Part shown: positions 22,786-27,307 of the stretch, piece after piece
Numbering within the stretch: position 1 is the first letter of the stretch
Layout: each line of letters begins with the position of its first letter
Assembly (NCBI GenBank): GCA_005239615.1
Contig: SBBR01000029.1
Coordinates: 1-27,307, forward strand
Origin: an archaeon
Lineage (GTDB): Archaea > Iainarchaeota > Iainarchaeia > Iainarchaeales > Iainarchaeaceae
DNA length: 27,307 nucleotides
Direction: 5' to 3'
The notes under the pieces: generated by a model
Database searches by the model: none
Seen by the model: only the letters and a program-made list of their open reading frames with translations
What the model was told of the DNA's origin: nothing
Made by a program: the position numbers and the translations under genes

Positions 22786-23472
22786 ATGCCTGAAGGCCCG
22801 GTTGTGGTCGGTGTATTCCACAGGAGCTCTTACCACAAGGACGAGGACTGCATAAAGGCATCGGACAGGCTCGAAGCCTACCTTGAGGGGAAGGCGAAGG
22901 AAGGTGAGAAAAAGCGGCTGTTCCTTGAACTCAACACTGCTGTGCTGGGGCAGCTGAAAAGATACGTGACAGGAACACGCCATGAAGAAAGTGGGCTCTT
23001 CAGGCACATCGGTAAATTCTGCGTTTACCGCCCAAATCCCTTTGAGACAGCGGTGGCTGTGGCTCTAAAGCATGGCTGGGAGATAGTGCCACTGGAGAAG
23101 CAGGGCTATGGGAGCGTGTTCACGAGGTTCCAGCAGGCCATGCCAGAATACAGGGCGTACACCAACATGAACCTGCGTGAAGCTGCATGGGCCGCCAAAG
23201 CCAGCCGGGAAAGGGCGAAGCACGGCGATTTTTTCGTGATGGACCCGAGCCACGCAAGCGCCTTCTCCGAAGAGGCAGGAAAACTTGGTGTGAAAATAAG
23301 TCACATTGAATTTGCCAGCGTTCCTGAAAAAGCCGGGCTGCAGAGGCTCAGCGAAAGTGAAGTAAAAGCCCTGCGCGAAATCAGGCTGGCGCAGAGAAGG
23401 CGACGCAAGCCTAAAGCATTCAACCCACCGACCAAAGAAGAGCTTGAGCGAAGGCCCAAGAGGCCATTGTAA
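22786..23472 (+). CDS. Unknown protein with TraB/PrgY-like features
   Basis: A 228-residue protein from ATG 22786, just after GGTG; TTATTATATT (about 22749-22758) is the TATA box. I do not firmly recognise it. Its motif order recalls the TraB/PrgY/ChaN group: an N-terminal strand ending in His (VVVGVFHRSS), a LFLELN strand at about residue 45, an alpha/beta middle (AVALKHGWEIVPLEK), a helix NLREAAWAAKASRERA and then a strand with a conserved-looking His (GDFFVMDPSHA). Family members are thought to be peptidase-like or haem-related; function here is open. The last 35 residues are strongly basic (AQRRRRKPKAFNPPTKEEL), suggesting nucleic-acid or membrane contact. No membrane helix is seen. Confidence 0.7.
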   Translation: MPEGPVVVGVFHRSSYHKDEDCIKASDRLEAYLEGKAKEGEKKRLFLELNTAVLGQLKRYVTGTRHEESGLFRHIGKFCVYRPNPFETAVAVALKHGWEIVPLEKQGYGSVFTRFQQAMPEYRAYTNMNLREAAWAAKASRERAKHGDFFVMDPSHASAFSEEAGKLGVKISHIEFASVPEKAGLQRLSESEVKALREIRLAQRRRRKPKAFNPPTKEELERRPKRPL

Positions 23473-23497
23473 GGGGCCTAAGGAAGGAACACGAAAG

Positions 23498-23533
23498 CTT
23501 ATATATTGTTTTGATATGTTTTCAATATAGGTG
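23498..23533 (+). promoter_or_regulatory. Promoter, inverted repeat and ribosome site of the ribbon-helix-helix/RelE module
   Basis: TATA CTTATATATT (23498-23507), an inverted repeat ATATTG (23503-23508) and CAATAT (23523-23528) spanning the predicted transcription start, then AGGTG (23529-23533) six bases before the ATG. The repeat suits autorepression by a ribbon-helix-helix protein. Confidence 0.55.
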
Positions 23534-23539
23534 TTTTTG

Positions 23540-23782
23540 ATGGGGCAGACCCTTGTGAGATTGGAGAAGGCACAGGAAACAGTTATCGAGAACCTGCGCG
23601 AGAAAGGCTATTTCAGGACAAAGAGCGAGGCGATACGCGCGGGAATAATGGAGCTCGGCAGGCACTACAACATCGTTGCTGTGCACGACGGCATGGTGGT
23701 TAAGCAGGTGACGGACCAGAGGGAGCTGAAGGTGCTGCACAAAATTTCAGAGGAGATAAGGCAGGGGAAGAAAAAAGTTTAG
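23540..23782 (+). CDS. Ribbon-helix-helix antitoxin
   Basis: An 80-residue protein from ATG 23540, set by AGGTG six bases upstream (a GTG at 23531 lies within that site). Residues about 3-45 are a ribbon-helix-helix domain: strand QTLVRLEKAQETVIENL, then FRTKSEAIRAGIMELGRHY. The C-terminal half (RELKVLHKISEEIRQGKKKV) would contact the toxin. A RelE-like gene follows after 71 bases, so this is most likely the antitoxin and autorepressor. Confidence 0.8.
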   Translation: MGQTLVRLEKAQETVIENLREKGYFRTKSEAIRAGIMELGRHYNIVAVHDGMVVKQVTDQRELKVLHKISEEIRQGKKKV

Positions 23783-23853
23783 TATCATCCGTATGAACTT
23801 GGCAGACAAAACCAATAAATACTCCGGAAAGAAGGCCTCTTTGTGGTTCTGCT

Positions 23854-24120
23854 GTGTTTGCGATACACTATGCTGAAGGCTGGGACAGGTTCTTTTCAAA
23901 ACTCGACAATTCTGAGAAAATAATTATCAGGAAAAAAATCGAGCGACTCAAAATGCCGCAAAACCAGAGGCACCTCAAGCACGGCCTGCCATATTTCGTT
24001 ACTGAGGCCGGACAATACATGATAGCCTACGAGGAAGCCGACAGCACGAGAAAAGTCATATTTGCGAGCAACCACAAGCAGTACGAGAAGTGGCTGCGGG
24101 AACAGGAAATGATGCTTTGA
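23854..24120 (+). CDS. RelE/ParE-family toxin
   Basis: An 88-residue protein of the RelE/ParE fold. It begins at GTG 23854, the only suitable start (MFAIHYAEGWDRFFSKLDNS). The two-helix hairpin (SEKIIIRKKIERLKM) is followed by strands LPYFVTEAGQYMIAYEEAD and KVIFASNHKQYEKWL, the archaeal RelE pattern with a terminal basic-aromatic helix. RelE toxins cleave mRNA in the ribosome. The 71-base gap after the antitoxin is wider than usual and includes AATAAATAC, so the toxin may have an extra weak promoter. Confidence 0.8.
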   Translation: MFAIHYAEGWDRFFSKLDNSEKIIIRKKIERLKMPQNQRHLKHGLPYFVTEAGQYMIAYEEADSTRKVIFASNHKQYEKWLREQEMML

Positions 24121-24157
24121 ACTTAGAAGTTTGAAGCCGTAACAAAGCGTCTTCAGC

Positions 24158-24283
24158 TCACTTCTTCAGCCGGCCGTGAATCGGCTCTAAACTCTTAAGG
24201 AAAGCACGTCTTGCTGCAACCCTGTCTTTGGCCAATATTCTTCTTTGTGCCCAAGTCAGAGGCGGCCCTGCAAGGCCCTTCAC
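24158..24283 (-). CDS. Possible small basic protein
   Basis: A minus-strand frame from GTG 24283 to TGA 24158 encodes 41 residues (MKGLAGPPLTWAQRRILAKD, RVAARRAFLKSLEPIHGRLK). The frame is open further upstream to about 24375 with protein-like sequence (KNPKNPKRPEGPPAVV) but no good start. The gap 24121-24400 otherwise holds only the TATA box of the next gene. No ribosome site was found, so this is tentative. Confidence 0.3.
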   Translation of the reverse strand: MKGLAGPPLTWAQRRILAKDRVAARRAFLKSLEPIHGRLKK

Positions 24284-24369
24284 AACTGCGGGTGGGCCTT
24301 CTGGCCGTTTAGGGTTTTTTGGGTTTTTCGTGCGGGCGTCATGGAACTCAAATACTAAAGGCTCAGGAC

Positions 24370-24377
24370 TATTTAAA
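24370..24377 (+). promoter_or_regulatory. TATA box for the AK6 gene
   Basis: TATTTAAA ends 23 bases before the ATG at 24401, predicting a leaderless message. Confidence 0.55.
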
Positions 24378-24400
24378 CAATTGCCATCAAATTCCTTTGC

Positions 24401-24967
24401 ATGCGCATCCTCATCACTGGCACACCGGGAGTGGGCAAGACAGCGGTAGCAAAGCGGCTAGGCGAGGCTCTCGGTTTCAGGGTGCTGAACGAAAGGGAGT
24501 TTGCTCTCCGCGAGGGCATTGGAGAGTTTGACGCGCAGGAGAATGAGCTGGTAGTGCCTTTGGAAAAGCTTGAGGAGAAGCTCAACAAATTCCTTGCAAG
24601 GCAGGACAATGTGATTGTTGAAGGCCATCTCCTGTGCGAAATAAGGGCCAACGCTGATGCGGTCATTCTGGTGGCCTGTGACCCTGAAAGGCTGGCTTCT
24701 CGGCTGGAGCTGCGAGGCTACGGTGAGGTAAAGGTTCAGGACAACGTGTTCTGTGAAGGGGTTGGCTACTGCAGGAAGCACTGCCTACGCAATTACCCTA
24801 AGGCAAAGGTCATCGAGGCATCAAACAACAAAGATATAAAAGAAACTTTGCACGATATAGTAGTGAAGCTCCGGATCTCTTGGCAAAAAGGTGGGGCAAG
24901 ACCAAAAAAAGGCACAAGAGGCAAAAGCGCAAAAAATTACGAAGGAAATGCTTGGCATTTGCGGTAA
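24401..24967 (+). CDS. AK6/Fap7-type adenylate kinase-like NTPase
   Basis: A 188-residue P-loop kinase. The first residues MRILITGTPGVGKTAVAKRL hold Walker A (GTPGVGKT, residues 7-14). EGHLLCEI fits the NMP-binding strand, and DPERLASRLELRGYGEVKVQ is the lid region typical of AK6/Fap7 (usual form R-L-x-x-R-G-Y...K...N). Fap7 acts in maturation of the small ribosomal subunit with Rps14/uS11 as well as in nucleotide balance. Unusual features are three Cys (CEGVGYCRKHC) in the lid, where the family normally has none, and a basic 30-residue tail (KGGARPKKGTRGKSAKNYEG). Confidence 0.88.
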   Translation: MRILITGTPGVGKTAVAKRLGEALGFRVLNEREFALREGIGEFDAQENELVVPLEKLEEKLNKFLARQDNVIVEGHLLCEIRANADAVILVACDPERLASRLELRGYGEVKVQDNVFCEGVGYCRKHCLRNYPKAKVIEASNNKDIKETLHDIVVKLRISWQKGGARPKKGTRGKSAKNYEGNAWHLR

Positions 24968-25022
24968 GGGCAATTTTGTGCATGGTTTTGGATTCTGAAT
25001 TAAGGAAAGGAAGGGGCAAAGG

Positions 25023-26249
25023 ATGAGGAAATTATTGCTGCTGTTTTTCTTACTGGCGGCTGGTTACATAACCGCTGCTGAAACAATACAAGAGAGCACC
25101 CTCAAAAACATGGGCTACAAGGATTTCTACATAAGAGGTTCGGATTCTTTCGCGTGCTCTGAATACCTACTGCCTTTCCAAAGCGACACCAATGTTGGCA
25201 TCTTCCCTATCCTTTCGTTGAAGGTTATCTACCTCCCTGAATCGAGGGGCACGCCCGTGCTGAAGGTTTTCCTCGGCGATTCTGGGGAACCTCTCGCAGA
25301 ATACCTGCCTCATGACATTGAGAAAGGCGTTGCCAGGATTGTACTGCCACTGGAAAGGATGGGCGAAAGGAACCTCGTGAGAATTTGTGGCAAGGCCGCT
25401 CCGGACAACACAATCCTCGTGGCCTCGGATTCCACTTATGGCCTGTATAGAATTCCTTATTTCCCGAAAGGGAAGGGCCTCGAAGTAGGTTTGGAGACCT
25501 ACAACCCTCTTGTTGGGGTGCCTTTCGAGATTGTCGCTACCGCCAGGAACTATGGCAGTGTGGATGCGGAGGTCTCGCTGAGCTACAGGCTTCTTGACCT
25601 CAAGGAGGCTCTGCCAGAGGCGAGCGTGCTCGACGGTGAGACATCGAAGAGCGGCGTGGTGAAGGCCTGCAGCGAGTGGGCTGCAGACAAGAGGTGCCTG
25701 AGGCCTGGCTTTCTCGATATTTCCTACAAGGCGGTTGCGCACAAAGGCGTGCCAATGACATTGCTGCCTGCGGTGATGGTTTACAACGACGTGTTCGGCG
25801 AGGAAATGGTTATCTCGAACAGGCCGGACATCGGCGCTGTGGATGCAAACAGGGTTTCCGGACAGGTGCTCCTCGAGAACGACAAGAGCTTTGCTGGGGA
25901 GAAGATACCGCTCAAAATACTGGTGAAGAACGCAGGCGTGCCGGCAAGGGACATAAAAGTGCGGCTAAGGGCAGGCCTCGAGGTGAGCGGCGGGGACTCG
26001 AGGACAATAAGCATGCTGAACGAGGGCCAAGCACAGGAGCTGCAGTTCGAGGCGATGGCAACGCGCCAGGGCAACTATGAGGTGGGGTGCACTTTCGAGT
26101 ACGAGGGCAGGCAGTTCGAGTGCCCCTCCACGAACATCCTTCTTGAGAGGAGGGTGCTCGCGCCGGAATTGGCAGGGGCCGGAATTCTCACGCTGCTTGG
26201 GCTAGGGGTGTTCGTTTACTTCTATTATATCAAGAAAGAGGAATCTTAA
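25023..26249 (+). CDS. Exported protein with C-terminal membrane anchor
   Basis: A 408-residue protein with a signal peptide (KLLLLFFLLAAGYITAAE, probable cleavage after about residue 19) and a C-terminal helix (LAGAGILTLLGLGVFVYFYY) followed by the short basic tail IKKEES. The bulk would be outside the cell. Two parts look like Ig-like/CARDB beta-sandwich domains (GLEVGLETYNPLVGVPFEIV, AGEKIPLKILVKNAGVPARD), each with the typical N..G.V..A..V pattern; Cys pairs may form disulfides. CARDB-type domains mediate surface adhesion or protein contacts. GGAAGGGGC lies upstream of the ATG at 25023. It converges on the tail-anchored coiled-coil gene. Confidence 0.78.
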   Translation: MRKLLLLFFLLAAGYITAAETIQESTLKNMGYKDFYIRGSDSFACSEYLLPFQSDTNVGIFPILSLKVIYLPESRGTPVLKVFLGDSGEPLAEYLPHDIEKGVARIVLPLERMGERNLVRICGKAAPDNTILVASDSTYGLYRIPYFPKGKGLEVGLETYNPLVGVPFEIVATARNYGSVDAEVSLSYRLLDLKEALPEASVLDGETSKSGVVKACSEWAADKRCLRPGFLDISYKAVAHKGVPMTLLPAVMVYNDVFGEEMVISNRPDIGAVDANRVSGQVLLENDKSFAGEKIPLKILVKNAGVPARDIKVRLRAGLEVSGGDSRTISMLNEGQAQELQFEAMATRQGNYEVGCTFEYEGRQFECPSTNILLERRVLAPELAGAGILTLLGLGVFVYFYYIKKEES

Positions 26250-26333
26250 TATAGCAGGCAGGAAAACAAAATTTGTCTCAGTGCCGGCCCCAGGACTAAT
26301 TGCAATAATTCGTGAACGTTACTCCTCGCCACA

Positions 26334-27307
26334 TCACTCCTCGTGCCCGCCTTCATTCCCGCCAGCGCCCTCGTATGCAGCCTTCCTGACCTTGGTTTCA
26401 GGGGCTGGTTTTTTCCCTGATTCTGTCTTGTGGTAGAGGTAGAGTGCGACTCCAACTACCAGCAGCACGATAGGGAAAACCGCTGGAGGGATTTCTGGGG
26501 GGCCAAGCAATGCAGCACCTGTAGCACTGAAATCATTAGCGTTCATTGACTCCAAAGCTTCCTTCGATGCGAGGAGAGATTCGATGTAGGACTTTTCCTC
26601 AAGCGCGTTCTTTGCGCGGAGCAGCATTGCTTCCGCTTCATGGGATTTGGCAACGGCTTGACTCCTTGACTCCGCCACGCCATAGGAAGATAGTGCGTTC
26701 TCCTTGAGCTTCTCAAGCGCGGAGGAAGCCTCTTCCCTGAGGGTTTTGGCTTCTTCAAGCATGCTTGGCAGGTTTTTCCCTTCGGCGAGCTTGGCTGCAC
26801 CCGCAAAGTTCCCTGCTTCCGCCAGCGACCCAATTTCCATTGCGAGACCGGCTGTCTTCCTGGAAAGCTTTTCGGCCGAGTTCCTTATTTCTGCGACTCT
26901 CTCGCGGGTTATCGGCAGAAATCCGTAAACCTCATCGAGCCTGTCTTTACCAAGGCCCGCGAAATTTGATTCCAACAGGCTGACCTTTTCCTGCAGGGCG
27001 CTCACCAATGGTTCCAGGGCGGCAGCCTCCTCGAGGCTTTCGCGGGCTTTCTTCTCGACGCCTGCAGAGGTTTCAGCCTCTTCCTTCAGCGCCGAGACCT
27101 TTGTCCTGAGCTTCTCAAGCTCTGCCCTCGCCTGCTCCAGCCTGCCTTCGGCTGCGAGCAGTTCAACTTTTTCTGCGATGGCGGTGGCATTGCCCATGGC
27201 TACGCCCGCATTGATGTCTCCTGCTTCGCCAGCCTGCAGCATGAGCAGGTTCTTTTCCATGACGAGCGAAACCCTAGCCTCGATGCCGGAAAGGGCGTTG
27301 GCGTCAA
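26334..27307 (-). CDS. Coiled-coil protein with C-terminal membrane helix (5' end outside window)
   Basis: The frame is open to the window edge, so the N terminus is missing; an internal ATG at 27260 is not a supported start. The visible 324 residues are mainly long helices with coiled-coil heptads (EGRLEQARAELEKLRTKVSA, LVSALQEKVSLLESNFAGL, EKLSRKTAGLAMEIGSLAE). One membrane helix (VFPIVLLVVGVALYLYHKT) follows near the end, and then a basic to acidic tail of about 40 residues (AAYEGAGGNEGGHEE). With the 25023 gene it forms a convergent pair of envelope proteins. I do not recognise the family. Confidence 0.75.
   Translation of the reverse strand, partial: DANALSGIEARVSLVMEKNLLMLQAGEAGDINAGVAMGNATAIAEKVELLAAEGRLEQARAELEKLRTKVSALKEEAETSAGVEKKARESLEEAAALEPLVSALQEKVSLLESNFAGLGKDRLDEVYGFLPITRERVAEIRNSAEKLSRKTAGLAMEIGSLAEAGNFAGAAKLAEGKNLPSMLEEAKTLREEASSALEKLKENALSSYGVAESRSQAVAKSHEAEAMLLRAKNALEEKSYIESLLASKEALESMNANDFSATGAALLGPPEIPPAVFPIVLLVVGVALYLYHKTESGKKPAPETKVRKAAYEGAGGNEGGHEE

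Noticed and set aside
22303..24190. Shared 13 bases GAATCGGCTCTAA at about 22305 and 24179
   Set aside because: Too short, with no shared flanks, to call a repeat.

Overview
The window is archaeal. It carries both subunits of the archaeal D-family DNA polymerase (overlapping genes), an Orc1/Cdc6 initiator, a Hel308 helicase, an archaeal SepF, a nascent-chain NAC protein with a UBA domain, a proteasome beta subunit and the KH/beta-CASP termination nuclease aCPSF1 (FttA). Genes have TATA boxes about 25 bases upstream of starts, mostly short or absent leaders, and GGTG-type ribosome sites. PolD plus SepF points to a euryarchaeal or DPANN-like lineage rather than a crenarchaeote; I cannot place it further. 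TAG is a normal stop here (it ends polC, cdc6 and the abrB-type antitoxin gene).

Layout: (1) 1-4821, polB (5' end outside the window) and polC. (2) 4841-5740, minus strand, sepF followed by a tail-anchored protein. (3) 5901-7229, a gene pair of unknown function whose first member is broken by an A9 tract and an in-frame TAG, leading into cdc6 (7262-8701). (4) 8698-12370, minus strand: a small unknown protein, hel308, a MazF/AbrB-type toxin-antitoxin pair with a triple-repeat operator, a conserved-looking small protein and a 25-residue microprotein. (5) 12493-15769, an untidy island: a truncated ribbon-helix-helix gene facing the wreck of a DUF6159-like membrane protein, two unknown minus-strand genes, the NAC gene with a 40-residue companion and the remnant of a second UBA domain, two copies of a 46-base dispersed repeat, and a gene with several frameshifts. 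(6) 15907-21466: a membrane-anchored exported protein, a two-unit repeat with changing hairpins, a SlyD-like FKBP, proteasome beta and aCPSF1. (7) 21467-22226: an AT-rich palindrome-rich spacer (possible origin) and a strong TATA box driving a probable structured RNA. (8) 22337-27307: a frameshifted small membrane protein, a TraB-like protein, a ribbon-helix-helix/RelE pair, an AK6-type kinase and two convergent envelope proteins.

Together the window mixes replication and repair (PolD, Orc1, Hel308), protein and RNA quality control (NAC, FKBP, proteasome, aCPSF1, AK6), cell division (SepF) and envelope proteins with an accessory layer of toxin-antitoxin modules, decaying genes and short repeats. 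I found no tRNA, rRNA, CRISPR array or insertion sequence. The least explained items are the 74-base repeat unit whose hairpin keeps its place and size while its sequence changes (17295-17473), the probable structured RNA (22018-22226), and the interrupted gene at 5901-6750.
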